Assembly: GCA_050948905.1 (NCBI GenBank)
Contig: JBMNES010000001.1
Coordinates: 1,302,001-1,366,000, forward strand
Direction: 5' to 3'
Source: DTKD01 sp050948905
Lineage (GTDB): Bacteria > Armatimonadota > UBA5829
DNA: 64,000 bases
The notes beneath the pieces were generated by a model that was given only the letters and a program-made list of their open reading frames with translations, did not search any database and was not told the DNA's origin. Shown piece by piece: positions 7,762 to 16,119 of the stretch (positions within the stretch are counted from its first letter, which is position 1; each line of letters begins with the position of its first letter). A program made the position numbers and the translations under genes.

Positions 7762-9552
7762 GTGTGGCCAATCTACGTTGTCCGCGTCGGCAGTACGCTG
7801 AGGACATATATGATCGATAGCTCCGGTGAGAGCGAATATACTTATGACTACCAAGGTCGGCTGAAGACCTACAAGCCGCCGATTGGCCTTGATTCCGGAT
7901 ATTACGTGGAGTATGATTACAACAATGCCGGCCAGAAGACACAGGTCAGGATCACGAACGGCACGACGACGACGTACAACGTGACTTATGATTACTTCGC
8001 CAATGGCTGGCTGAAAAACGTGAAGTATAATGGAGACACGATAGCCGAATACTCCTATGATGAGGTCGGAAACAGGACCCGGCAACTCAACGGTAACGGC
8101 ACGTATACGGATTATACTTATTCTCAAACGGACGCGCGGTATATGATGGATTCGATCACTCACTACAAAATGGCCGGCGGCACACCCGTACCGGCAACTG
8201 ATAGTAAGCTGACGAACTCGATAGTCTATGCTCGCGATGCTGTCGGAAATCCGCTGTCGATAACCGATTCGGTCGGTAAATGGCAGTATGGTTACGACGC
8301 CAACAATCGTCTGATCGCGGCTGTTCCTCCGAACCCTGTGCCGGAGCAGCCTGCGGGCGGGCCTTATAGCTACGACTGGGTAGGCAACCGCCTGAATCCT
8401 CCTGCCGATCCGAACCCGATGGTCTATAATGCAGCGGACCAGCTTATGAGTTGGCCCGGGATGCACACTTACACCTACTACCCTGACGGCAGCCTGCAAT
8501 ATGAGAAGAATGCTGCCGGAACGAGTGTGCTCAAGACCTACACCTACACTCTCGATGGTCTTCTCTCCACTGCCGAGTTCAACGGCAAGACTCTGACGAA
8601 CCTGTGGGACGCGGACAAGAACCGGGTTGGGTTCTCTGTGAACTCAGTAGACCACACCTTCGTCTACGACACTACGGCAGGTATTCCGGCGGTGATAAAA
8701 GAAGATAACGTATACTATGTCCGCGAACCGAATGGCGGCCTGGTAACCCGCGTTTCAGGCTCAAACACGAGCTATTACCACTTCGACCAACTCGGCTCGA
8801 CCAGGCTGCTGACGGATGCCGATGGCGATGTGACTGACGAGTATGCCTACGACGCCTACGGTTTTCTGCTCTCGCATAATCGCCGTGCAGGTTCTGTAGA
8901 CCAGCCGTATCAGTATGTGGGTGAGTTGGGTTATTACACACATTATCAGGAACCTGAGTTCAGATTATTGCAGCTTGGTGTCAGGTTTTATGATGCGGAG
9001 ATGGCAGGGTTTACGCAGAGGGATCCGATACCATCAGACAAATCGTCCGAGTATTTCTATGTCGATGGCGGTGTCTTTCGGTACACCGACCCGTCAGGAA
9101 ATAATGCCGTAAAAATCGGAATAGCCGGAATTGCGGTTGCTTTAGATGTGCTTTGTGCTAGGCGGGGATTCGAGGCTGGTGATAAATTTAGAAGCTCAGA
9201 TAACAAATTAGGAAGGCCTAATCATTTTATGGCGCATTGTGTGGCTGCCTGCTCGGTAACACGCTGCATACCGCGAACGTTTTTGACGTGTGGACTGTGG
9301 TATGCTGTCTCTTCTGGCCGTATTAATGACAGAGCCATAGTCGGCCGCTCCCAGACAATCATTGCAGGCTTATTAATGGAACTATGGCAATATACGCCAT
9401 GGGGCAAGCCGGAAGGAGATGATAAACAATGGGGAAATAATTACTGGTTAGTGAATACAAAATGGAATGTAATGGGCGCGGAGTGCGGCCTGTCAAAAAC
9501 GACTTGTTTCCAGTGTTGCTATAAGAAGGCTCAGGATATCGGACAATACTAG
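7762..9552 (+). CDS. RHS unit 2: truncated RHS core with Cys-rich tip of unknown function
   Basis: YD-repeat core runs from about residue 1 to 445 (EYTYDYQGRLKTYKPP, AEYSYDEVGNRTRQL, YDWVGNRLNPPADPN, HFDQLGSTRLLTDADGD, LLQLGVRFYDAEMAGFTQRD). In-frame homology reaches back to about 7694, where it is cut by the MITE fragment, so the ORF is a 3' fragment of a larger RHS gene. The GTG start at 7762 lacks a convincing ribosome-binding site. The tip (about 445-596) begins with a hydrophobic stretch (AVKIGIAGIAVALDVLC) and has about ten Cys, including CFQCCYKK near the end. It matches no toxin family I know. A partner gene follows 28 nt downstream. Confidence 0.78.
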   Translation: MWPIYVVRVGSTLRTYMIDSSGESEYTYDYQGRLKTYKPPIGLDSGYYVEYDYNNAGQKTQVRITNGTTTTYNVTYDYFANGWLKNVKYNGDTIAEYSYDEVGNRTRQLNGNGTYTDYTYSQTDARYMMDSITHYKMAGGTPVPATDSKLTNSIVYARDAVGNPLSITDSVGKWQYGYDANNRLIAAVPPNPVPEQPAGGPYSYDWVGNRLNPPADPNPMVYNAADQLMSWPGMHTYTYYPDGSLQYEKNAAGTSVLKTYTYTLDGLLSTAEFNGKTLTNLWDADKNRVGFSVNSVDHTFVYDTTAGIPAVIKEDNVYYVREPNGGLVTRVSGSNTSYYHFDQLGSTRLLTDADGDVTDEYAYDAYGFLLSHNRRAGSVDQPYQYVGELGYYTHYQEPEFRLLQLGVRFYDAEMAGFTQRDPIPSDKSSEYFYVDGGVFRYTDPSGNNAVKIGIAGIAVALDVLCARRGFEAGDKFRSSDNKLGRPNHFMAHCVAACSVTRCIPRTFLTCGLWYAVSSGRINDRAIVGRSQTIIAGLLMELWQYTPWGKPEGDDKQWGNNYWLVNTKWNVMGAECGLSKTTCFQCCYKKAQDIGQY

Positions 9553-9580
9553 GTCGTGCTGAAAATCAAAGAGAGGCGTA

Positions 9581-9985
9581 ATGAAAAGATCAACAGTTAT
9601 CGTTGCAGTTGTTGTAGTAGTCTTTTTTGCAATCTTATTTTCATTATTTGTGGATACCCCGATGCAGGGCATAAAAGTTCGCGGGAAAATAAACTCTTTG
9701 CTCGGACATCAGCAAGAAGACATAGCGCCGGTTATGTCCTCTATTGGCGCAAGATTCGGTGGAAGATACAATCGAGTCGAAGATCTCGAACGGGATTTGA
9801 GGTGGTTTAGTCCGCGGCCAAATGTCATATTTCGATCCAAAGCTGAGTACTATCGTATTGGGTCGAAGTTCGGTACCGGCAGCGTACTTATTTATCTGAA
9901 CGAGCAAGGGACTGTTTATGCTATGCATATCATGGAGGACGCGGTTCCGCCTCCTGATAAAAAAGAAAAGACGAATGCGGATTAG
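9581..9985 (+). CDS. Small single-pass membrane protein, candidate immunity to unit 2 tip
   Basis: The 134-aa product begins with one strong transmembrane segment (TVIVAVVVVVFFAILFSLFV, residues 4-23). A soluble part of about 105 residues ends with the strand pattern SVLIYLNEQGTVYAMHI, similar in shape to the end of the proteins at 5830 and 15820. ATG at 9581 is preceded by GAGAGG. It follows the unit 2 tip by 28 nt and is itself followed by the boundary 19-mer at 9994. Function is inferred from position. Confidence 0.62.
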   Translation: MKRSTVIVAVVVVVFFAILFSLFVDTPMQGIKVRGKINSLLGHQQEDIAPVMSSIGARFGGRYNRVEDLERDLRWFSPRPNVIFRSKAEYYRIGSKFGTGSVLIYLNEQGTVYAMHIMEDAVPPPDKKEKTNAD

Positions 9986-9991
9986 GTGCCA

Positions 9992-10012
9992 TTCCGTTGT
10001 TTCGGGAAACCC
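9992..10012 (+). repeat. Cassette boundary sequence, copy after unit 2
   Basis: CCGTTGTTTCGGGAAACCC lies seven nt after the TAG of the gene at 9581 and is followed, after 3-4 nt, by the MITE-like element. The matching arm TTTCCCGAAACGGCCCGGC resumes at 10166 on the other side. Confidence 0.8.
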
Positions 10013-10015
10013 TGA

Positions 10016-10161
10016 AGCTGTTTCAAAAGTCACTGGCGGAAGCGCATTCTGAAAAACGGTGCGAAAATGGTCGAGAAGTGGCCTCTCGCGACTTTTTTGG
10101 ACTTCTGGGAACGTCCATATCCTGACCAGAATAACGTGTTCAGGGACTTATGGGACAGCCT
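10016..10161 (+). mobile_element. MITE-like element, 146 bp, copy B
   Basis: Ends are AGCTGTTTCAAAAGTC and its near inverted repeat GACTTATGGGACAGCCT (10145-10161). It matches the 146-bp copy at 12491-12636 at roughly 85% identity by eye. It has no coding capacity. It sits between the two arms of the boundary palindrome, which are adjacent at 4157-4180 and 19344-19367. No clear target duplication is visible. The same terminal sequence is found beside an IS1182-like transposase fragment at 15743. Confidence 0.75.
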
Positions 10162-10246
10162 CTCCTTTCCCGAAACGGCCCGGCGCACTGATACTATCTG
10201 GACGGGGAATCAGAAGTTAGATTGAAGAAGCAGGCTATGAGACCGG

Positions 10247-11887
10247 ATGAACTGGCTGTCTATACCGGCCACGCCAATGGCCCGGCTAAGCTGGCGATAT
10301 GGTAGGCGCTTCGCCAATGGCTGGCTTAAGAATGTGAAGTATAATGGAGACACGATAGCCGAATATTCCTATGATGAGGTCGGAAACAAGACCCGGCAGA
10401 TCAACGGTAACGACACGTATACGGATTATACTTATTCTCAAACGGACGCGCGGTATATGATGAGTGCTATCACTCACTACAAAATGGCCGGCGGCGTACC
10501 CGTTCCGGCAACTGATCCTAAGCTGGCGAACTCGATAGTCTATGCTCGCGATGCTGTCGGAAATCCGCTGTCGATAACCGATTCGGTCGGTAAATGGCAG
10601 TATGGTTACGACGCCAACAATCGTCTGACCGCGGCTGTTCCTCCGAATCCTGTGCCGGAGCAGCCCGCAGGCGGGCCTTATGAGTACGATTGGGTAGGCA
10701 ACCGCCTGAACCCTCCCGCCGATCCGAACCCGATGGTCTATAATGCAGCGGACCAGCTTATGAGTTGGCCCGGGATGCACACCTACACCTACTACCCCGA
10801 CGGGAGTCTGTATCAAGAGAAAGACTCTGCCGGAACGGTTGTGCTCAAGACCTACACCTACACTCCCGATGGCCTTCTGTCCACAGCCGAGTTCAACGGC
10901 AAGACTCTGACCAACACTTGGGACGCGGACAAGAACCGGGTTGGGTTCTCTGGGAACTCAGTAGACCACACGTTCGTCTACGACACGACGGCAGGTATTC
11001 CAGCTGTGATCGTGGAGAACGGCATACACTACATTCGGGAACCGAATGGCAGCTTGATAGCCCGCGTTTCAAGCTCGAACACGAGCTACTACCACTTCGA
11101 CCAACTCGGCTCGACCAGACTGCTGACGGATGCCGACGGCGATGTGACTGACGAGTATGCCTACGATGCTTACGGCGCGCTGCTCTCGCATAATCGCCGT
11201 GCAGGTTCTGTAGGTCAGCCGTATCAGTATGTTGGGCGGCTGGGTTACTATACATGTTGGCAAGAGCCGGAGTTCGAATTGTTGCAGCTTGGTATCAGAT
11301 ACTATGATCCAAGCACGGGGAGATTTACACAAGAAGATCTTAGTGGGGATGGATTAAATTGGTACGAATATGTCTATGGTCGTCCCATCATTGGAACTGA
11401 TCCATATGGTCTTTTCTGCACAAAAGATTTCGTCGACCATTATTACCACGGTCACGGCGAGTCGATTGACTTGGGAAATGTAGGGCTGCTTCCACGCTTC
11501 CGAAATTCCAATTCCGTACGGCGTTCAGTAGAGAATTTTCATCAAATGGCTCTGTCGACAGCGAAGAAAATGGCAGCCAGCAAGTGCCGATGTCACGGTG
11601 GGGGTTCGGGGGCTTACACATTCTCCCTTGACAATAACGATGTCACGGACGTAACAACCGAGGAATGTCTGTTCGCAGTGGGCCACAGTTCATTCTTCCG
11701 AAAGGGAAGCTGCCACCTTATCGTATCCTGTGAAACCCGAACATTCCGCCTCGACTGCAGCATGAACTACGGCATACGCGACTCATTCAACGATCCGTTG
11801 GACATTGGAATTGAATTACCGGGCGGAACAGCATACAAGATAAACGCCGGCTGGAATGAACGCTTTGAGACTGAAGGATTATGGTAA
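10247..11887 (+). CDS. RHS unit 3: truncated RHS core with novel Cys-rich tip (family shared with unit 5)
   Basis: Residues 1-20 come from leader sequence. RHS core homology starts in mid-repeat at about 10308 (FANGWLKNVKYNGD) and continues to LGIRYYDPSTGRFTQED (about 360). The tip (about 385-546) contains HYYHGHGESIDLG, RFRNSNSVRR, GHSSFFRKGSCHLIVSC and DCSMNYGIRDSFNDPLDIG. The same order and spacing recurs in the tip at 17100-17590, so the two form a family; I do not recognise it. Conserved His, Asp and four to six Cys suggest a disulphide-stabilised enzyme. The stop overlaps the next gene's ATG by 7 nt (ATGGTAA), which implies translational coupling with a partner. Confidence 0.8.
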   Translation: MNWLSIPATPMARLSWRYGRRFANGWLKNVKYNGDTIAEYSYDEVGNKTRQINGNDTYTDYTYSQTDARYMMSAITHYKMAGGVPVPATDPKLANSIVYARDAVGNPLSITDSVGKWQYGYDANNRLTAAVPPNPVPEQPAGGPYEYDWVGNRLNPPADPNPMVYNAADQLMSWPGMHTYTYYPDGSLYQEKDSAGTVVLKTYTYTPDGLLSTAEFNGKTLTNTWDADKNRVGFSGNSVDHTFVYDTTAGIPAVIVENGIHYIREPNGSLIARVSSSNTSYYHFDQLGSTRLLTDADGDVTDEYAYDAYGALLSHNRRAGSVGQPYQYVGRLGYYTCWQEPEFELLQLGIRYYDPSTGRFTQEDLSGDGLNWYEYVYGRPIIGTDPYGLFCTKDFVDHYYHGHGESIDLGNVGLLPRFRNSNSVRRSVENFHQMALSTAKKMAASKCRCHGGGSGAYTFSLDNNDVTDVTTEECLFAVGHSSFFRKGSCHLIVSCETRTFRLDCSMNYGIRDSFNDPLDIGIELPGGTAYKINAGWNERFETEGLW

Positions 11888-12354
11888 CCTCTATGTTAAA
11901 TTCCAATAATGACAGCAGGCCAAAGATCGCAAAATGGGGTGTGGCGTTCCTGAAAAGCATTGGTTGTCTTGTGGTGCTGGTAGGTTTCTTGTTTTGCCTA
12001 GTTCTGTTCCTCATGGTCGACTACGCGATAAAATTGCCTCATCACTATGAATTGGTACGTACGTCTGGCAGTACCATCTTTCTGGCAAACGAAAATGGCA
12101 TCATCGTTGAACCGGATGTAGATGGCTACGCCGTCCGAGATGATCTTGTAGTCGGCCATGTAATCAAAAACGCTGATGAACCAGGGTCTACCCCTGGCTA
12201 CTTCATTGCAGATATGAAAACACACAAAACTGTCAAGGGTTTGGACAAGAGGCATTGGCTCAGACGTTTATATTCTCGAGGTATTATGGCGGAACCCCGG
12301 CTTGTTTTTCCCAGCAGATGGAGGATGCTTGCAAGCTTCAGTTGGTGTAGATAA
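11881..12354 (+). CDS. Single-pass membrane protein coupled to unit 3, candidate immunity protein
   Basis: The 157-aa product has a transmembrane segment at about residues 23-48 (LVVLVGFLFCLVLFLMVDYA) and a soluble C-terminal part. Its ATG lies within the last codons of the RHS unit 3 gene, so the two are probably translated together. An internal ATG (11893) is also possible. No family is recognised. The next 100 bp to the boundary repeat at 12469 look non-coding, although a second signal-peptide-like start (ATGAGAATATGCACTGTTGC, 12414) is cut off by the boundary. Confidence 0.62.
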   Translation: MVTSMLNSNNDSRPKIAKWGVAFLKSIGCLVVLVGFLFCLVLFLMVDYAIKLPHHYELVRTSGSTIFLANENGIIVEPDVDGYAVRDDLVVGHVIKNADEPGSTPGYFIADMKTHKTVKGLDKRHWLRRLYSRGIMAEPRLVFPSRWRMLASFSWCR

Positions 12355-12466
12355 TAGCTGGTAATAAGCTTCACATTGCATCGCTGAAACCTGAGTGTGG
12401 CCACAACGTGAACATGAGAATATGCACTGTTGCGCTATTCCTGGCAATTGCAATATCCACAGCACC

Positions 12467-12487
12467 TTCCGTTGTTTCGGGAAACCC
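12467..12487 (+). repeat. Cassette boundary sequence, copy after unit 3
   Basis: CCGTTGTTTCGGGAAACCC at 12469 interrupts the start of a small ORF (ATG 12414, MRICTVALFLAIAIS) in its export signal. The other palindrome arm, TTTCCCGAATCGGCCCGGC, is at 12642, beyond the MITE-like element. Confidence 0.75.
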
Positions 12488-12490
12488 TGA

Positions 12491-12636
12491 AGCTGTCTCA
12501 AAAGTCATTGGCGGAAGCGCATTCTGAAAAACGGCTTGTGAGAATGGCCGAGAAACGGCCTCTCGCGACTTTTCGGACTTCTGGAACGTCCAGATCCTGA
12601 CCAGAATAACTTGCTCAGGGACTTATGAGACAGCCT
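12491..12636 (+). mobile_element. MITE-like element, 146 bp, copy C
   Basis: Terminal inverted repeats AGCTGTCTCAAAAGTC (12491-12506) and GACTTATGAGACAGCCT (12620-12636) enclose a non-coding core. Length equals copy B. Its right half, in reverse, reappears at 7619-7693. The flanks are the two arms of the cassette boundary palindrome. Confidence 0.75.
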
Positions 12637-12695
12637 AGGAGTTTCCCGAATCGGCCCGGCTGAGCTGGCGATATGGAAGGAGCAGGCTCGGGCTT

Positions 12696-14684
12696 GTGGA
12701 CGCTCAAGGCGCGATAACTCGGGGGCAGGTAACTGCGTATAGCTACGATGCCTGGGGCAGGCTTGAGAAGGTAAAATACAACTACCTGGGCGACAATCCT
12801 AACCCGCATTGGCCCTTAAGCGCACCCGTCGAAATCTCGACCGCTGATGTAGCATACGCCTACGAACTGCCGGTCGGCTATGTCGCGCCAATTTATGTTG
12901 CCCGCGTCGGCAGTACGCTGAGGACATCTATGATCGATAGCTCCGGTGAGAGCGAATATACTTATGACTGCCAGGGTCGGCTGAAGACCTACAAGCCGCC
13001 GATTGGCCTTGATTCCGGATATTACGTGGAGTATGATTACAACGATGCCGGCCAGAAGACACAAGTCAAGATCACGAACGGCACGGCTACGACGTACGAC
13101 GTGACTTATGATTACTTCGCCAATGGCTGGCTGAAAAACGTGAAGTATAATGGAGACACGATAGCCGAATACTCCTATGATGAGGTCGGGAACAGGACCC
13201 GGCAGATCAACGGCAACGGCACATATACGGATTATACTTATTCTCAAAGGGACGCGCGGTATATGATGAGCGCTATCACTCACTACAAAATGGCCGGCGG
13301 CGTACCCGTTCCGGCAACTGATCCTAAGCTGACGAACTCGATAGTCTATGCTCGCGATGCTGTCGGAAATCCGCTGTCGATAACCGATTCGGTCGGTAAA
13401 TGGCAGTATGGCTACGACTCGAACAATCGTCTGATCGCGGCTGTTCCTCCGAACCCTGTGCCGGAGCAGCCCGCAGGCGGGCCTTATGAGTACGATTGGG
13501 TAGGCAACCGCCTGAACCCTCCCGCCGATCCGAACCCGATGGTCTATAATGCAGCGGACCAGCTTATGAGTTGGCCCGGGATGCACACCTACACCTACTA
13601 CCCCGACGGGAGTCTGTATCAAGAGAAAGACTCTGCCGGAACGGTTGTGCTCAAGACCTACACCTACACTCCCGATGGCCTTCTGTCCACAGCCGAGTTC
13701 AACGGCAAGACTCTGACCAACACTTGGGACGCGGACAAGAACCGGGTTGGGTTCTCTGGGAACTCAGTAGACCACACGTTCGTCTACGACACGACGGCAG
13801 GTATTCCAGCTGTGATCGTGGAGAACGGCATACACTACATTCGGGAACCGAATGGCAGCTTGATAGCCCGCGTTTCAAGCTCGAACACGAGCTACTACCA
13901 CTTCGACCAGCTTGGCTCGACCAGGCTGCTGACAAATGCCGATGGCGATGTGACTGACGAGTACGCCTACGACGCTTACGGCTCGCTGCTCTCGCATAAT
14001 CGGCGTGCAGGTTCAGTAGACCAGCCGTATCAGTATGTGGGTGAGTTGGGTTATTACACACATTATCAGGAACCTGAGTTTGGATTATTGCAGCTTGGGG
14101 TTAGGTTTTATGATGCGGAGGTGGGAGGGTTTACGCAGAGGGATCCTATTGGGTACTCCACCGTCACTTCCTATGCCTATGCGGCTTTGGATCCTGTTGC
14201 GTATGTAGATCCCGATGGACGCAGCCCAATCATCAAGCTTTGTTATTTGGGCTGGAAGATACCAGTAGCCGGGGACCACTCCTGGGTATGCATGGGTAAC
14301 GATTGCTATGGCTTTTACGTTGGCAAAGGTCCAGGGCTGCCTGGAAAGGTTATGAATGATACTTGGCTTATGCAAGGCATGTGGAAGAATTACAGGCACT
14401 GCTATAGAGTAGTTGTCAGTGACTGCGTATACAACTGTATGATGCGCAAGATTAAGAGCGACACAAAGAGCCCACCCAGATATGTAGTCGGAGGGCCGAC
14501 TTGTACGGGATGGGTCGCCAGGCTATTTAACAGTTGTGGGTTCATGCAGACAAATAGCAATGCAATTGTCGCTCCTGTTCTTCCTTCTGGAATTGGTAGC
14601 GTGGCGACGCAAGTTAATGACTCGCGAAATAGTAATAACGCAGACGTCGCTTGCAGATGTCGTAAGGGGCGCCCTTTGCCATAA
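12696..14684 (+). CDS. RHS unit 4: RHS core fragment with papain/NlpC-like tip
   Basis: This is the longest unit (662 aa). RHS core spans residues 1-490 (AYSYDAWGRLEKV, EYTYDCQGRLKTYKPP, YDWVGNRLNPPADPN, HFDQLGSTRLLTN, LLQLGVRFYDAEVGGFTQRD). The tip (about 505-662) has GDHSWVCMGNDCYGFY, then GGPTCTGWVARLFNSCG. An early His in a 'HsWv...yGFY' strand followed late by 'CTgWV' in a helix is the order of permuted NlpC/P60 or papain-like domains (LRAT-like), so a Cys-His hydrolase is likely; the exact family is uncertain. A start upstream may be lost: GTG at 12696 has only AAGGAG 14 nt away. A partner gene follows by 15 nt. Confidence 0.78.
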   Translation: MDAQGAITRGQVTAYSYDAWGRLEKVKYNYLGDNPNPHWPLSAPVEISTADVAYAYELPVGYVAPIYVARVGSTLRTSMIDSSGESEYTYDCQGRLKTYKPPIGLDSGYYVEYDYNDAGQKTQVKITNGTATTYDVTYDYFANGWLKNVKYNGDTIAEYSYDEVGNRTRQINGNGTYTDYTYSQRDARYMMSAITHYKMAGGVPVPATDPKLTNSIVYARDAVGNPLSITDSVGKWQYGYDSNNRLIAAVPPNPVPEQPAGGPYEYDWVGNRLNPPADPNPMVYNAADQLMSWPGMHTYTYYPDGSLYQEKDSAGTVVLKTYTYTPDGLLSTAEFNGKTLTNTWDADKNRVGFSGNSVDHTFVYDTTAGIPAVIVENGIHYIREPNGSLIARVSSSNTSYYHFDQLGSTRLLTNADGDVTDEYAYDAYGSLLSHNRRAGSVDQPYQYVGELGYYTHYQEPEFGLLQLGVRFYDAEVGGFTQRDPIGYSTVTSYAYAALDPVAYVDPDGRSPIIKLCYLGWKIPVAGDHSWVCMGNDCYGFYVGKGPGLPGKVMNDTWLMQGMWKNYRHCYRVVVSDCVYNCMMRKIKSDTKSPPRYVVGGPTCTGWVARLFNSCGFMQTNSNAIVAPVLPSGIGSVATQVNDSRNSNNADVACRCRKGRPLP

Positions 14685-14699
14685 AAGGGAGGGGCAAGG

Positions 14700-15704
14700 A
14701 TGAAGACAAAGATACTAGCGTGCATTTCTGGGGTAGCAGCTATCATACTTGTGGTATGGGCTGTTGCAGAACTTAGACTTGGCCGCAGCGAGACTATACA
14801 TTTACCACCTGCCGGTGTACAGATCACTTACTACGCTGGTAGAGAAGGTGCATTCTACTCTTTTGCAGATGGTAGGGTGAATCTCCGCAGAGTTCGGCTA
14901 GATAACCAATGGGAGGTAAGCCGTTTTGTAGGACAACTTCGTCAGGAGGTGCTAGCCTTGATCATCAAGGACAATTCCTCAGCAGCTAACACCAAGTTCT
15001 GTGCCATCTTAGATGAGGACGGGGTCTCTCGTGTGAAAGCCTCAACTTGGTCCAGTAGGCTTGACGATATTTCACCTGTAGGGGACAAGATAGTTGCACC
15101 GACTCTGGAGCGCGGCAATCTGGTTTTGCGAGAGCTATCCAAAAGTGGCGCAATGCGGGTTCATACAACACTCAGTATGCCCGGCGACAAAATCACCTCT
15201 CTCCTCAGCCCGGTAAGTGTATCGGGAAATGGACTTACAGTGGCGACCCTGACTACACGTGGCAACAGCACGCCCACCATATATCTCTTTGAACGGGGCC
15301 ATCGAGCACCATTCGTCGTCGGATCCGGATACGAGCCTGTTCTGACACAAGATGGTAGGAGGATAGGCTATATTGAGGCCGAACCAGGTGGTGGCTTGTC
15401 TAGGTCGTACAAGGTCGCCGTTTTCGATGTGGCTTCTCGCCGTGCTAAAACGCTTCGGGCGTGGAGGCCGGTCCATCTATCCGACCTTTGTCCTTTGTGG
15501 ACAGGGCATCCGTTGGGCGTGGTTTCGCTTCAGTGGTCAGAAAATGGACGTTGGCTCCTATGCGCTCTGATGGTGAACCAGCACTATGACCAGATGCTTG
15601 TAGCTTTGGACGTGGACTCAAAGATTGTCAGACGCTATAAGTTCCCATTCAACGTCGAGCCGATGAAGTGGGTGTCTTTCGCCCATCAGCCGCACCGCCG
15701 GTAA
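14700..15704 (+). CDS. Membrane-anchored beta-propeller-like protein, candidate immunity to unit 4
   Basis: The 334-aa product has an N-terminal anchor (residues 6-25, LACISGVAAIILVVWAVAEL). The rest is repeated short beta units with the TolB/WD style (PVSVSGNGLTVATLT, EPVLTQDGRRIGYIE, SLQWSENGRWLLCALM), which suggests a propeller. ATG has GGAGGGG 5-9 nt upstream and lies 15 nt after RHS unit 4. It is followed by the boundary 19-mer. Beta-propeller immunity proteins are unusual, so another role is possible. Confidence 0.65.
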   Translation: MKTKILACISGVAAIILVVWAVAELRLGRSETIHLPPAGVQITYYAGREGAFYSFADGRVNLRRVRLDNQWEVSRFVGQLRQEVLALIIKDNSSAANTKFCAILDEDGVSRVKASTWSSRLDDISPVGDKIVAPTLERGNLVLRELSKSGAMRVHTTLSMPGDKITSLLSPVSVSGNGLTVATLTTRGNSTPTIYLFERGHRAPFVVGSGYEPVLTQDGRRIGYIEAEPGGGLSRSYKVAVFDVASRRAKTLRAWRPVHLSDLCPLWTGHPLGVVSLQWSENGRWLLCALMVNQHYDQMLVALDVDSKIVRRYKFPFNVEPMKWVSFAHQPHRR

Positions 15705-15718
15705 TTGATGGGCTAGGC

Positions 15719-15739
15719 TTCCGTTGTTTGGGGAAACCC
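15719..15739 (+). repeat. Cassette boundary sequence, copy after unit 4
   Basis: CCGTTGTTTGGGGAAACCC lies 16 nt after the preceding stop. It is followed by GACGCTGTCTCAAAAAT, the left terminus shared with the 146-bp elements, but here leading into transposase sequence. Confidence 0.78.
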
Positions 15740-15742
15740 TGA

Positions 15743-15988
15743 CGCTGTCTCAAAAATATTATGTGCACAGGCATGAATTCGGGGCACTGGTGTCGAACTC
15801 TTTTATAGAGGTGATTATGATGCCGAGATTCAAGGACATGCCGCAAGTCCCGGACCAGATGTGGCTTATGCCGCCTAGCCTGGATGAGATGGTGCCAAGA
15901 GATAGCGAAGTGCGTTTGCTCTGTGAGGTGATGGATCATCCGGACTGGAGCATTCTTGAGAGCAGTTACCGTGACAGAGGAACGCCGC
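15743..15988 (+). mobile_element. Left-end fragment of an IS1182-like insertion sequence
   Basis: CGCTGTCTCAAAAAT (15743) matches the inverted-repeat end of the 146-bp elements. About 75 bp downstream a reading frame starts with a typical IS1182-family transposase N-terminus: MWLMPPSLDEMVPRDSEVRL, then LLCEVMDHPDWSILESSY and RDRG. Homology ends near 15988. The DDE catalytic domain and right end are missing, so this is a dead remnant. It links the terminal repeat to a transposase type. Confidence 0.72.
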
Positions 15989-16107
15989 CGACTCCTCCTC
16001 CAAAAGGCGAGGAAGAAGTTTGGGTCTATAGTAGCTTAATGAAACTGACGTTTATTTACTTCGATGAGCGCGGTCACGTGCGTATGATATTTTTCACCGT
16101 GACATAA
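15820..16107 (+). pseudogene. Chimeric ORF: IS1182 transposase N-terminus fused to the end of a small exported-type protein
   Basis: The 95-codon frame (ATG 15820 with GAGGTG upstream) begins with about 56 residues of IS1182-like transposase. It ends with EEEVWVYSSLMKLTFIYFDE and RGHVRMIFFTVT. That ending resembles the last strands of the proteins at 5830 and 9581. The junction is near the proline-rich TPPTPPPKG at about 15988-16010. It looks like a deletion joined an IS remnant to a candidate immunity gene; a working product is unlikely. Confidence 0.6.
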
Positions 16108-16119
16108 GGGCGGTATAGG

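Noticed and set aside
7696..8499. 267-codon minus-strand frame, with near copies at 10286-10816 and 12816-13622
   Set aside because: All lie opposite RHS core repeats and recur only because the core does. The translations (RRVRRNSRDQTI type) show no fold.
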